This document shows positions 8,775-17,411 of a stretch of 38,655 nucleotides of DNA, piece by piece. Each line of letters opens with the position of its first letter. The first letter of the stretch is position 1. The stretch covers positions 1 to 38,655 of the forward strand of contig PIVY01000023.1 in assembly GCA_003353795.1 (NCBI GenBank), read 5' to 3'. Under the pieces are notes generated by a model. The model saw nothing but the letters and a program-made list of their open reading frames with translations, searched no databases and was not told where the DNA came from. The DNA comes from a bacterium. GTDB taxonomy: Bacteria > Krumholzibacteriota > Krumholzibacteriia > LZORAL124-64-63. The translations under genes were made by a program, and so were the position numbers.

Positions 8775-9746
8775 TCACGGCGTCGGCGGCTGGACTGCCG
8801 GTTGAGAGCGAACCGATGAACGTCCACCGGCCGCTCCCAGGACACCATCGATGAACGCCAGCGATCGACCCACGAGGTAGCAGTAGAAGACTACGTTGGT
8901 CATGACGGGAGACGGCACGAACTGGGAGCGCAACCGGAACCATGTGATGCCGGTACACAAACCCGCGATTCCTGCAATTCCGACCAACGTCAAGACCCAG
9001 TGTAGCGCCAAACCAAGCAGCACCATCAGGTGTAGCCCCAAGAAAACGGTCGCAAGGCACGTGGCGCGGGAGTTCAGTAGCCGTCGTGTACTGGATGCAT
9101 CGCCGGCGCCATGCCAGCGCTCTCTCCTGACTACGTCGGTCAAGGTACGTGGGAATCCGTCGTGAATGGTTCGCAGCTCCTTATCCAGTACTACGGAGAT
9201 ATCGTTGGCGCGCGCGCGGGCACACAGGTCCACATCCTCGCTCGATACCAGCGTGGGATCGAATCCGCTTAGAATCCGCATGGCGGTGCGCGTGGCGAGG
9301 AGGTTGCCACCGTTGACATAGCGGGGTTCCAGGCGGCTGAGAGGCTCGTGCCAGTGGCGCTCGACAAATCCTGGATGCTCGGGCACGAAGTAACGGTATC
9401 CGGACAGAAGGCGATCGCTGCCGTCAGTACGCCCGGCGATCCACGACAATCGCCGAGCCCAATCTCCCGTGACTCGCACGTCGGCGTCGAGGAACACGAG
9501 CAGTTCGCCTGTCGCGACCTCCATCCCGAGATTTCTGGCCGCGCCGGGATGAAGGGGATCGTCCGAGACTACGACCCGACACTGGTACTCACGAGCCACG
9601 GCGCAGGTGCCATCAGTCGACCCATTGACCACCACGACGATCTCGGGAACCAGTCGCGGAAAGAGATGATGGTGTAGGCTGGAGAAGAGCCGCGGCAAGC
9701 GCTGCGCCTCGTTCTGGGCTGGGATGATGATGGTCACTGGAATCAC
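8775..9746 (-). CDS. Family 2 glycosyltransferase with C-terminal membrane helices
   Basis: A 323-residue GT-A fold enzyme. The nucleotide-sugar domain begins IIIPAQNEAQRL (6-17), carries the donor-binding motif LDAD (86-89), and has SSEDVDLC in the acceptor region. Around residues 227-270 two or three hydrophobic helices anchor it to the inner membrane. The sugar and acceptor are unknown; a polyisoprenyl or surface glycan is plausible. The start is GTG. GC is lower than in its neighbours and both flanks are AT-rich, which may reflect transfer. It stands alone. Confidence 0.85.
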   Translation of the reverse strand: MIPVTIIIPAQNEAQRLPRLFSSLHHHLFPRLVPEIVVVVNGSTDGTCAVAREYQCRVVVSDDPLHPGAARNLGMEVATGELLVFLDADVRVTGDWARRLSWIAGRTDGSDRLLSGYRYFVPEHPGFVERHWHEPLSRLEPRYVNGGNLLATRTAMRILSGFDPTLVSSEDVDLCARARANDISVVLDKELRTIHDGFPRTLTDVVRRERWHGAGDASSTRRLLNSRATCLATVFLGLHLMVLLGLALHWVLTLVGIAGIAGLCTGITWFRLRSQFVPSPVMTNVVFYCYLVGRSLAFIDGVLGAAGGRSSVRSQPAVQPPTP

Positions 9747-9807
9747 GAATCAGCGCCCCTAATAGCCGTGGGCGATTGCAATGCCTTTCAACTCAGAATA
9801 GGCCTCT

Positions 9808-9835
9808 AATATATGTTTCGATTATCGTTATTCAA
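9808..9835 (-). promoter_or_regulatory. Promoter of the GT2 gene
   Basis: On the minus strand, -35 TTGAAT (9830-9835) is 16 bp from -10 TATATT (9808-9813), inside an AT-rich gap. The expected leader is about 55 nt. Confidence 0.45.
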
Positions 9836-9840
9836 GAAAT

Positions 9841-9858
9841 CCCAATCTAACAATTGGG
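9841..9858 (-). terminator. Weak hairpin after the PD40 gene
   Basis: CCCAAT (9841-9846) and ATTGGG (9853-9858) form a 6-bp stem with a 6-nt loop. On the minus strand it is followed by ATTTCTTG. It lies 20 bp past the PD40 stop and just upstream of the GT2 promoter, so it may separate the two units. Confidence 0.35.
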
Positions 9859-9877
9859 CCGGCGCTTTTGCTGACGA

Positions 9878-10870
9878 CTAGCGCGGCCGCACCAGCTCGA
9901 TGACTGCAGCGTCCACCCAGTACACATCGCCCTCGCCGTTCTGCGGCGCCAGATTCCGGTGCATGGCCTCGTCGTAGGTCATGTCGGTGTAGATGTAGGA
10001 CCGCTCAGGCTTCTTGTTGCCCACGAAGAACAGGAACCGGCCGTCCAGCGACACCGCGGGAAACTTCTCGTCAGCGGGGGTATTGACGCCGGGTCCCAGG
10101 TTGATGCCGGGCCCCCACGAGCCGTCGTCCTGCCGGAAGGACACGTACAGGTCGATGCCGCCGATGCTGTCCGGATGGCCGAGGATACAGTAGACGATGT
10201 AGCTCTTGTCGGGAGCGACGAAGGGGGCGGCCTCCGAATACTCCGTGTTCAACGGCGCACCGAGGTTCTTCGCCGGCTGATAGACGCCGTCGACCTTTTC
10301 AATGGCGTATATGTCGTAGGCGCCGAGCGAGTCGTCCCGTTTCGCCTGCAGGTAGAGCGTTCCGTCGGTGGAAACCGAGTGGACCATTTGATCGTCCGGC
10401 GTGTTCACCTCCGGTCCGAGCGGGGTGAGTTCGCTCCAGCCATCGTCGGTCTTGTATGCGAACCAGACGTTGTAGTCGGCCGGTTCGCCATCGCCTTCCA
10501 GCGGTCGGCGCGAGATGAAGTAGGCCGATTCGCCGTCGGGGGCGAAGATCGGAACGCTCACCACGTAATGTCCCATGGGCTTGAACATGTCGGGACCGGT
10601 CCACTGCCCGTCGCGCAGGTGCATGACGCCCACGATGTCGTGGGGCACGGCCCACTTGCGGAAGTAGACCTCGGTGCCGTCGGCGTTGAAGCGGGCGGGG
10701 CCGTCGTCATGGAGGGCGGTGGAGAGGAGGCCGGGGGCGAAGAGCTCGGGACTGGTACCGGGCGGGTTCTGGCCGAGATAGGTCTCGGCCTCGGCGGGGG
10801 CCGCCGCCAGGAGGACGACGAGCAGGAAAGCAGCGGCCGCCGATGGAGTTCGCGTCAGACAGGATATCAT
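9878..10870 (-). CDS. Secreted PD40 (WD40-like) beta-propeller protein
   Basis: A 330-residue exported protein. A signal peptide covers about residues 1-28 (hydrophobic core AAAAFLLVVLLAAAPAEA). The rest consists of PD40 repeats with recurring patterns such as P.FAPDGESAYFIS, SVSTDGTLYLQA, PFVAPDKSYIVY and AVSLDGRFLFFV. These are the blades of a beta-propeller as in the periplasmic TolB C-terminal domain. The ATG overlaps the ilvE stop (ATGA). No enzyme function is evident; ligand or protein binding in the periplasm or outside the cell is inferred. The coupling to an amino-acid enzyme is unusual. Confidence 0.8.
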   Translation of the reverse strand: MISCLTRTPSAAAAFLLVVLLAAAPAEAETYLGQNPPGTSPELFAPGLLSTALHDDGPARFNADGTEVYFRKWAVPHDIVGVMHLRDGQWTGPDMFKPMGHYVVSVPIFAPDGESAYFISRRPLEGDGEPADYNVWFAYKTDDGWSELTPLGPEVNTPDDQMVHSVSTDGTLYLQAKRDDSLGAYDIYAIEKVDGVYQPAKNLGAPLNTEYSEAAPFVAPDKSYIVYCILGHPDSIGGIDLYVSFRQDDGSWGPGINLGPGVNTPADEKFPAVSLDGRFLFFVGNKKPERSYIYTDMTYDEAMHRNLAPQNGEGDVYWVDAAVIELVRPR

Positions 10871-11949
10871 GCGGTCGTTCCTCGCGACACGTGATGCAAC
10901 CACTCCGGATGCACCGCGCTCTCCCCGGCGTGGATGGCGCCCACGGTCTCGCGCAGCTTCAGCGTGAACGCGCCCTCGCCGCCGTCGCCGATGGTGAAGT
11001 CCTTGCCGCCGGCGTGGATCTTGCCGATGGGCGTCACGATGGCCGCGGTGCCGCAGGCAAAGGCCTCCTTCAACGCACCACTCTCGGCATCGGCCAGCAC
11101 TTGCGCCAGCACCGGCGGCTCCTGCACCCAGGCCAGGTCCATCTCCTGTACCAGGGTGCCCACGCTGTCTCGGGTCACGCCGGCCAGGATGGTGTCGCTG
11201 TCGGGCATGGTGGGCGCGGTGACCACCCGGTCCTCGTAGACGAAGCAGATGTTCATGGCGCCCATCTCCTCCACCGTGGAGCGGGTCATGGCGTCGAGCC
11301 AGATGATCTGGTCGAAGCCTTCCTGCTGGGCGCGCTTGATGGGCAGGAGAGCAGCGGCGTAGTTGCCGCCGGTCTTGGCGAAACCGACACCACCGGGAGC
11401 GGAGCGCACGTACTCGGTCTCCGCCTTGAGGTACAGGGGCTTGACGCCGCCCTTGAAGTAGGTGCCCACCGGGCCGGTGATGATGTAGAAGAGGAACGTG
11501 CTGGACGACGCCACGCCGAGGCTGGGCTCGTCGCCGATCATGGTGGGCCGGATGTAGAGCGACCCGGGCTTGGGCGGCACGAAGTCGCTGTCCATGGCGC
11601 AGAGGATCTCCAGCGCTTCCATGAAGAGGCCGGGCGGCACCGTGGGCATGCACATGCGTTCGGCGCTGCGGTTGAAGCGGGCCACGTTCTGGTCGGGGCG
11701 AAACATGTGCACCGAGCCGTCGGCCTTCTTGTAGGCCTTCATGCCCTCGAAGATCTCCTGGGCGTAGTGCAGAACCTTGGCGGCCGGACTCATCTCGAAC
11801 GGACCGTAGGGCACCACCCGCGGATCGTGCCACTCACCGTCGCGCCAGTTGAGCATGAACATGTGCGGCGCGTAGTGCTTGCCGAACACCAGGCTGTCCC
11901 AGTCGGGAACGGTGGGCGGATTCGAGTTACGATCGATGCGGATGTCCAT
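10867..11949 (-). CDS. ilvE: Branched-chain amino acid aminotransferase
   Basis: A PLP-dependent fold-type IV enzyme of 360 residues that transfers amino groups between branched-chain 2-oxo acids and glutamate, the last step of Val, Leu and Ile synthesis and first step of their breakdown. K192 in GFAKTGGNYA is the Schiff-base lysine. FEGMKAY (67-73) and the GT..AIVTPIGKI region complete the active site. The length and GGNYA motif fit the group related to eukaryotic BCATs rather than the shorter E. coli type. The start is ATG with CAGGAGG upstream; the frame stays open 28 codons further up but without a ribosome site. No other ilv genes lie nearby. Confidence 0.95.
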   Translation of the reverse strand: MDIRIDRNSNPPTVPDWDSLVFGKHYAPHMFMLNWRDGEWHDPRVVPYGPFEMSPAAKVLHYAQEIFEGMKAYKKADGSVHMFRPDQNVARFNRSAERMCMPTVPPGLFMEALEILCAMDSDFVPPKPGSLYIRPTMIGDEPSLGVASSSTFLFYIITGPVGTYFKGGVKPLYLKAETEYVRSAPGGVGFAKTGGNYAAALLPIKRAQQEGFDQIIWLDAMTRSTVEEMGAMNICFVYEDRVVTAPTMPDSDTILAGVTRDSVGTLVQEMDLAWVQEPPVLAQVLADAESGALKEAFACGTAAIVTPIGKIHAGGKDFTIGDGGEGAFTLKLRETVGAIHAGESAVHPEWLHHVSRGTTA

Positions 11950-12068
11950 GCCGGGCCTCCTGTTTGACGGTCGACGGCGGACCGAGGCGAACTCTTGCCG
12001 GGGTCCCCAAATCTGACCGATCGCGCCGCGCATTGCAAGGCCGCCGGCGAGAGGCTAGGCTTCGCCCC

Positions 12069-14111
12069 ATGAACGCCGATCTCGCCGCGCAAATGGGACC
12101 CGGGCCAATGCCTCGCAACAGCCGCGCCTTCCTGGGAGCGCTGCTGCTGGCAAGCCTCGCCCTTCGGCTCTGGTACTGGTTCCTGATAAAGGACACACAC
12201 CTCTTCACCGTCCCCTATCTCGACTGCCATGACTACGACGTCTGGGCCCGCGCCCTCGTGGGCGGCGACTGGGGTCGCGGCGAGCCCTACTGGATGGGTC
12301 CGCTCTATCCGCACCTGCTGGCGCTGAGCTACGCGGTCCTCGGCCTCGGCACGAGCGCCCTCGTGCTGATCCAGTGGGCGCTCACCCTGGTGAACATCGT
12401 GCTCGTGTACGAACTCGGCCGGCGCTGGGGTGGCGAGTCGCTCGGTCTGGTGGCCGCGGCGCTCTTCGCCGGTTACGGACCGCCGGTGTTCTACGCCGGC
12501 TTCCGCCTCATGGCCACCGTGGTCACCATGTTCACCCTGCTCATCGCCCTGCAGGCCGACCGCGCCGCCCGACGCCCCACCGCGCGCGCCTGGCTCGGCC
12601 TCGGATTGCTGGTGGGCATCGCCGCCACCGCCCGCGGCAACGTGCTGGCGCTGTTGCCGATCCTGCCGCTGTTGCTGCTCGCGCGGCGCGGCCTGGGCGC
12701 CCGCCGCGCGTGGCGCCTGACCGGAGCGATCTGCCTGGGCGCAGGCCTGGCCATCCTGCCGGTGACCGTGCGCAACCTGACCGTGGGTGGCGACCTGGTG
12801 CTGCTGACGAGCAACGCCGGCGTGAACCTGCTCATCGGTCAGCAGACCCAGTACGGCGGCATGTTCGGCCCCGTGTCCGAGGTTCCCCAGTTCGAGTTCG
12901 ACCCCACGGGCGAGACCCTGCTGGAGGCCGACCTGGGCCGCGAGTTCTCGCCGAGTCAGGTATCGCGGGAACTGACACGGCGCGCCGTCGAACGCGTGAC
13001 CGACGAACCCGGCGGCATGCTTGCCCACTACGCCCGTAAGGCCTACCGCTTCTGGAACGGCTACGAGCTGCCGCAGATCTTCAGCTGGAACTATTGGCGC
13101 CACCGGCACGCGCCGCTGCGCTGGTTCCCCGTGCCGTTCGTACTGCTGGGCGCGCTGGGCCTGGTGGGCGCATGGACGCTACAGCCGCTGGCGCGACGGA
13201 TCTGGCTGGCCCTGATCGGCGGCTGGTTCCTCGGCCTGTTGCCGTTCTTTCCCACGGCGCGATACCGCGTGCCGGTAACGCCGTTGCTGGCGGTGTCGGC
13301 GGCGGCCTGGATCCTGGCGATGCTGGCCGCGCGGCACGAGGGACGGCAGCGGCGATTGGTGGCGCTGGGCGTGGCCGGACTGGCATTGCTCGTCGCGCTC
13401 TGGCCCGGCTGGACCGCCCTCGATGTGGTCGACGAATCCTGGCACAGCCATCTCGCCCGCGCCTCCCGTGCGGCCGATGCGGGTGATCGCGCCGACATGC
13501 TCGCCGCCTGCGCTGACGCCGAGCGCACGCGCCCGGGTCTGGCCGAGACGCCATACCGTCAGGGCGGTTACCTCGAGAAGCTGACCGACCTGTCGGGCGC
13601 TCTGGCCGCCTACAACGAGGCCACGCGCCGACTGCCGGACAACGCGTTCGTGGTGTATCGACGCGCGCGCACGCTCGCTCAGCTCGGCCGTCACGACGAG
13701 GCGCTCGCGGGCTACGCGGCGACGTCGCGCATCGATCCGGCCTGGTCGTTCCCCTGGCACGGTTCGGCGCTGTCTCTCAAGGAACTGGGTCGGCGCGACG
13801 AAGCGGCGGCAGCCCTCGAGCGCGCCATCGAGCTGGAACCGGGGCGGGCGCGATATCGCAGCAATCTGGCCTCGCTCCTGGCCGAGTCCGGCCGGCTCGA
13901 CGACGCAGCTCGCATCCTCGGCGACCTCACGACCGACTTTCCCGACTACCTGCCCGGCTGGTTCAACCTGGCCCTGGTGGAAGCGCGTCGGGGCGACAGC
14001 GAAGCAGCGCGGCGCGCCCTGGATCGGGCGGCCGCGCTGCCGCGTCTGTCGGTCGAGGAGCGGGAACAGATCGCTCGCTTGCTCAGTAGCCTTCGCGGAA
14101 CAGGCGGCTAG
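12069..14111 (+). CDS. GT39-like membrane glycosyltransferase with C-terminal TPRs
   Basis: A protein of 680 residues. The first helix (about 20-40) is followed by a loop with DCHDYDVW, resembling the acidic loop 1 motif of PMT/ArnT-type (GT-C) enzymes. Some ten further hydrophobic segments reach to about residue 480. After the last helix, residues about 500-675 form at least four TPR-like repeats (for example A.LGRHDEALAGYAATSRIDPAW and LGRRDEAAAALERAIELEPG). It probably moves a sugar from a polyprenyl carrier onto a protein or glycan outside the membrane, with the TPRs as a scaffold. Start: ATG at 12069 with a weak ribosome site; ATG 12108 is possible. Its 3' end overlaps pilX tail-to-tail by 29 bp. 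Confidence 0.75.
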   Translation: MNADLAAQMGPGPMPRNSRAFLGALLLASLALRLWYWFLIKDTHLFTVPYLDCHDYDVWARALVGGDWGRGEPYWMGPLYPHLLALSYAVLGLGTSALVLIQWALTLVNIVLVYELGRRWGGESLGLVAAALFAGYGPPVFYAGFRLMATVVTMFTLLIALQADRAARRPTARAWLGLGLLVGIAATARGNVLALLPILPLLLLARRGLGARRAWRLTGAICLGAGLAILPVTVRNLTVGGDLVLLTSNAGVNLLIGQQTQYGGMFGPVSEVPQFEFDPTGETLLEADLGREFSPSQVSRELTRRAVERVTDEPGGMLAHYARKAYRFWNGYELPQIFSWNYWRHRHAPLRWFPVPFVLLGALGLVGAWTLQPLARRIWLALIGGWFLGLLPFFPTARYRVPVTPLLAVSAAAWILAMLAARHEGRQRRLVALGVAGLALLVALWPGWTALDVVDESWHSHLARASRAADAGDRADMLAACADAERTRPGLAETPYRQGGYLEKLTDLSGALAAYNEATRRLPDNAFVVYRRARTLAQLGRHDEALAGYAATSRIDPAWSFPWHGSALSLKELGRRDEAAAALERAIELEPGRARYRSNLASLLAESGRLDDAARILGDLTTDFPDYLPGWFNLALVEARRGDSEAARRALDRAAALPRLSVEEREQIARLLSSLRGTGG

Positions 14112-14538
14112 CAACCAGGTCCACGTTGCTGCGGCCCTGGGTCGAGGCGCGTCCCTCGCTGTCGACGTTGTAGTCGTAGTCCAGGAACATCACACCCCAG
14201 CCGGGCTTGGGCCGCTTGCGCACGTACTGGCACGCGTAGTCGAACTCCTGGCTGTCGTGGACCTCGGTGTCCGCTTCGCTGCGTACGGTCATGTCGCCGA
14301 AGTCGATGATCTTGGGCGGCGCGTCACTCATGCGCAGGAAGTGGATGGCCGCCTCTCCGCCGGAGTCCGCCGAGAAGACGGCCGAGTTGTGCACCGACTC
14401 GGCGAAGCTGGTGCGCTTCTCGGTTCCGGAAAGGATCACGGCCGCGACGGCGATGAGGCTGAGCAGCAGGATGATCAGCAAGCTGGTCACCAGGGCGAAC
14501 CCCTCGCGGTCTGGCTGGATACGACGTTCGAAGCGCAT
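14083..14538 (-). CDS. PilX-like minor pilin / prepilin-type protein
   Basis: A 151-residue protein with a prepilin-like leader ending REGFALV, followed by a 20-residue hydrophobic helix. Position +5 after the predicted cleavage is Thr, not the usual Glu. PilX-type proteins commonly deviate here. The downstream region has the start of the PilX domain (SFAESVHNSAVFSADSGGEAA) but is short. It is last in the pilin operon, with start ATG and GGGAGG four bases upstream. The likely role is a tip or priming component of a type IV pilus or type II-like pseudopilus. Confidence 0.7.
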   Translation of the reverse strand: MRFERRIQPDREGFALVTSLLIILLLSLIAVAAVILSGTEKRTSFAESVHNSAVFSADSGGEAAIHFLRMSDAPPKIIDFGDMTVRSEADTEVHDSQEFDYACQYVRKRPKPGWGVMFLDYDYNVDSEGRASTQGRSNVDLVASRLFREGY

Positions 14539-14565
14539 GGCGCCTCCCTTGTTGGGCATGGCGGG

Positions 14566-15138
14566 TCAGCCGTTGCGCACGTAGACCCGCGTGGAATAGG
14601 TCACCGGTTCGCCGTCCTGGAGCTCGCCGTCGATGGCGATGTCGACGAAGCGCACCAGTTCGCGATCTGCTGCGCTCAGGGGTGTGGTCGCCAGGACGTT
14701 TCCGTCGGCATCGAAGTAGCTGAATTGCACCATCTGCACGTCGCGCAGGATGACCAGCGCGCCGCCGGCCGTGGTCCGCACGAGTTCGGCCACGTTGGGA
14801 TCGTAATCGTAGGTAATATCCTCGTCGGGGGCGGTTCCGAGCGTGCCGCCATCACCGTCGAGATCCATACGGCAGCGAAGTGTCGTGTCATCGGCCAGGG
14901 CGAGACCGTTGATGCCGGCCTCGACCGGGTCGCACCCTGCGCTCCGGATCTCGCGGGTCATCAACGAGAATACCGCGCGCAGCGACTGCTGGTAGTGGGA
15001 ACGGTCGCTGGTGCTGTTGTAGGTCTGGCGCGAGCTGGTCAGGAAACCAATCACGACCGTCGAGATCACCGCGAAGAGCGCCAGGGCGACCATCATCTCG
15101 ACCATCGTCATGCCTGTCCGGTCGTTTCGTCGGATCAT
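14566..15138 (-). CDS. PilW-like minor pilin
   Basis: A 190-residue prepilin-type protein. The N-terminus is MIRRNDRTG followed by MTMVEMMVALALFAVIS, so prepilin peptidase would cut after Gly9 and leave Met1, with Glu at +5. The globular part contains an acidic Asp/Gly stretch (about 91-113: D.DGDGGT, then D.D..YDYD) that may bind calcium. AAGGTG lies upstream of ATG. It is 27 bp upstream of pilX and 14 bp downstream of pilV. The assignment rests on domain style and order, since minor pilins diverge strongly. Confidence 0.75.
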   Translation of the reverse strand: MIRRNDRTGMTMVEMMVALALFAVISTVVIGFLTSSRQTYNSTSDRSHYQQSLRAVFSLMTREIRSAGCDPVEAGINGLALADDTTLRCRMDLDGDGGTLGTAPDEDITYDYDPNVAELVRTTAGGALVILRDVQMVQFSYFDADGNVLATTPLSAADRELVRFVDIAIDGELQDGEPVTYSTRVYVRNG

Positions 15139-15152
15139 CGCAGTCACCTTTC

Positions 15153-15536
15153 TCAACGCATCGAGAGCAGGGAAGCCATCTGCAGCGTGTCCACCTGGGT
15201 GCCCTGGGGGAAGATGACCGTCACGTGGAGGCGTCTCAGCCCCACGTCCAGGTCCTCCACCTCGGTGCGCCAGAAGATCGCGCCGGTCATGCCGGAATCC
15301 GCCGCGGCGTCGTCGAAGCCGAGCCCCTTGGACCACTCCAGTTGCTCCTGCGCGACGGTCATGGCCTGGGTGAATCGGTTCGCCTCGCCGACTTCCTGGC
15401 GGGCGCGGGTCTGGACCAGCGCCAGGGGCAGGATGCCGATGGTGATGATGACCATCACCACCAGGACTTCCACGAGAGTGAAGCCGTCGCGATCGGCGGG
15501 CAGTCGGTTGCATAGATTCGCGTGAAGCCGTCGCAT
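15153..15536 (-). CDS. PilV-like minor pilin
   Basis: A 127-residue prepilin-type protein with leader ending ADRDG and mature start FTLVEVLVVMVIITIGIL (Glu at +5). The segment ITIGILPLALVQTRARQEVGEANRFTQAMTVAQEQLEWSK matches the PilV/GspI style. Its ATG shares a base with the upstream stop (TGATG). It is the second gene in the operon. Confidence 0.8.
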   Translation of the reverse strand: MRRLHANLCNRLPADRDGFTLVEVLVVMVIITIGILPLALVQTRARQEVGEANRFTQAMTVAQEQLEWSKGLGFDDAAADSGMTGAIFWRTEVEDLDVGLRRLHVTVIFPQGTQVDTLQMASLLSMR

Positions 15537-15961
15537 CAAGGTCCCACCTCCACCATGCCGGTGGGCAGAATCTGCACCTGCCGCACCTGGTTGCCGTTGT
15601 CCAGGACGAGAATCGTTGCCTGGGCCGCGCCCCACGGGAAGAAGTTCACGGTGGCATCGGCCTCCAGATGGACCGCGCCGTCGAACTCGCGCTCTCGCAC
15701 GATGCGGCCGGTGCCGGGAACCGTGATGCGGTAGCCGTCCTCCACGCCCGTGAACTGGATCACCCGGCCCTGTGACACGGCCATGGACCTGGCCAGCGCC
15801 ATGTCCGAGGCGATCTGATCCGCGGTCACGTCGATGCGGTTGGCCCGCAGGTACCCGTTGAACGAGGGTACCGCGATGGCCGCCACCAGCCCGACGATGC
15901 CGATGAGCACCATGAGCTCGACGAGGGTGAATCCGCGGTTGGTAACTGGCGCACGGTGCAT
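15536..15961 (-). CDS. FimT/GspH-like minor pilin, first gene of the operon
   Basis: A 141-residue prepilin-type protein. The leader MHRAPVTNRG is followed by FTLVELMVLIGIVGLVAAIAVPSF, the classic cleavage site with Glu at +5. The stretch DQIASDMALARSMAVSQGRVIQF matches the GspH/FimT domain. CGGAGG precedes the ATG. FimT-PilV-PilW-PilX order is that of minor-pilin clusters which prime type IV pilus assembly. The core machine (PilB, PilC, PilQ) is not in the window. The operon has a sigma-54-type promoter about 50 bp upstream. Confidence 0.85.
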   Translation of the reverse strand: MHRAPVTNRGFTLVELMVLIGIVGLVAAIAVPSFNGYLRANRIDVTADQIASDMALARSMAVSQGRVIQFTGVEDGYRITVPGTGRIVREREFDGAVHLEADATVNFFPWGAAQATILVLDNGNQVRQVQILPTGMVEVGP

Positions 15962-15978
15962 GGACCGCCTCCGTTCGA

Positions 15979-16096
15979 GGTCGTGCAGATAACATTGACC
16001 CACCCCTTATCTGCAAGGGACGTGCCTCTGAAAATCGGCCTCAAAACGGAGTTATCGGGAGATTGCCTGGGGGCGTGCCAGTGGGGTCGTGCAGAT
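15979..16096. repeat. Inverted and direct repeats around the pilin promoter
   Basis: GCAGATAA (15985-15992) and TTATCTGC (16007-16014) form a perfect 8-bp inverted repeat that overlaps the -12 element. The 12-mer GGTCGTGCAGAT occurs at 15979-15990 and again at 16085-16096. The distal copy is about 85-95 bp upstream of the predicted start, where RpoN activators usually bind. The rest of 15962-16115 holds no gene. Confidence 0.45.
16012..16027 (-). promoter_or_regulatory. Sigma-54 promoter of the minor-pilin operon
   Basis: On the minus strand the sequence is AGGCACG-TCCC-TTGCA. It matches the RpoN consensus TGGCACG-N4-TTGCA at all but the first base, with GG-N10-GC spacing. The start would be near 16001, leaving a 40-nt leader to the pilin ATG. 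Confidence 0.65.
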
Positions 16097-16115
16097 TGCC
16101 GGATCCGGCCCGCGA

Positions 16116-17411
16116 CTACCTGGCAGAGTCCGCCGACGGTCCGGCTGCCTGCCGGATCCGCAATCCGATGGCCGCGGTGATCAGCTCGGCCACTCCACAG
16201 AGTGCCAGCACCGCCACCACGCCCACCAGCTCGGCGGCCAGGGGTCCGAGGACCACCGCCGCCAGGGACAGCGGACCGATCACCGTGCCCAGCCACCCGA
16301 AGGTGCGGCCACGACGATCGTCCGGTGCAGCCTCTTGCAAGAACGTGACCAGGGCGATCTGCGAGAGGGTGGCCAGGGCGCCGAAACAGGCGAACAGGGT
16401 CATGGCCACGCCGAAGGAGCGGTTGAGCGCGAAGAACACCAGCAGCGCGCCGTCGATGGCGGTCATCACGGCGATGACCCGCAGCGGACGGTGGCGCTTG
16501 ATGGCCAGGCCGCCGCCGAGGGCACCGAGGATTCCACCCAGACCGGCGGCGCCGATGATGAGTCCCAGCTGCCAGTCGGTGCCGCCGAGCACGCGCTTGA
16601 CGAAGACCACCACCAGGGGCGGCTGCATGGCGGTCACGAAGGTGATCACCGCCAGGAAACCGAAGGCCAGGCGCAAACCGGGATCGGCGAGCACGCCGGA
16701 AAGGCCCACGTTCACGTCGGTCCAGAGCCGGCGGATCCGCTCGAGGAGCGAGCCGTTCTCGCCGTTGACCGCCGGCACCTCGACGGTGGCATCGCCGCCG
16801 CCCTCACCCGCGGCCGAGGCCACGGCGGGCGCGGCGCGTTCGGGCTCGTGGAAACGCCAGAGCGTGAGGATGGCGGCCGAACCCACGAAGGTGACCGAGT
16901 CGATCCAGAACGCGGGATCGGTTCCCAGCCAGGCCACCAGCGCGCCGCCGGCGAAGAACCCCGCCAGCAGCACCAGGTTGCGAGTGAGCATGAGCAGGCT
17001 ATTGGCACCACCCAGCAGCTCGCGACCCACCACGTCGGGCAAGAGCGCCATGCGCGCCGGGCCGGTGAACTGCCGGCCGCATCCCAGGAGCGTGGCCAGG
17101 ATGTAGACCTGTCCGGACGACTGCACCAGCGGAATGGCGGCCACCACCAGCGCCGACGCGATGTCGCTGGTGATCATGATGCCCTTGCGACTGATGCGGT
17201 CGCACAGCAGACCGGCCACGGGTCCGAGAACGATGGCGGGAATGATCTGGGTGGCGGCGAGAATGCCCAGATCCATGGGGTTGCCGGTGAGGTCGTAGAT
17301 CAGCAGGTAGAGGGCGAACGTCGCGATGCGGTCGCCCAGGCCGCTGACCACGGCAGCGCCCCACACGGCCCGGAAGCCGGGATTGTGCAGCAGGGGAGCG
17401 TAGCGATTCAC
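16116..17411 (-). CDS. MFS transporter, probable drug efflux type
   Basis: A 431-residue major facilitator with twelve predicted membrane helices. Helices 1-6 begin with GFRAVWGAAVVSGLGDRIATFALYLLIY. The loop 2-3 motif is GLLCDRISRKG (motif A variant G..CDR..RK). A long cytoplasmic loop rich in Ala, Gly and Glu separates the halves. This resembles the MFS_3/enterobactin-exporter/MefA type. The start is GTG overlapping the hflX stop (GTGA), so translation is coupled. Substrate unknown; the operon with hflX and an ABC-F factor points to export of a compound that affects ribosomes (inference). Confidence 0.82.
   Translation of the reverse strand: MNRYAPLLHNPGFRAVWGAAVVSGLGDRIATFALYLLIYDLTGNPMDLGILAATQIIPAIVLGPVAGLLCDRISRKGIMITSDIASALVVAAIPLVQSSGQVYILATLLGCGRQFTGPARMALLPDVVGRELLGGANSLLMLTRNLVLLAGFFAGGALVAWLGTDPAFWIDSVTFVGSAAILTLWRFHEPERAAPAVASAAGEGGGDATVEVPAVNGENGSLLERIRRLWTDVNVGLSGVLADPGLRLAFGFLAVITFVTAMQPPLVVVFVKRVLGGTDWQLGLIIGAAGLGGILGALGGGLAIKRHRPLRVIAVMTAIDGALLVFFALNRSFGVAMTLFACFGALATLSQIALVTFLQEAAPDDRRGRTFGWLGTVIGPLSLAAVVLGPLAAELVGVVAVLALCGVAELITAAIGLRIRQAAGPSADSAR

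Noticed and set aside
8775..9877. The GT2 gene as part of a mobile or phage island
   Set aside because: Lower GC and AT-rich flanks are suggestive, but no integrase, transposase, terminal repeats or tRNA border was seen.
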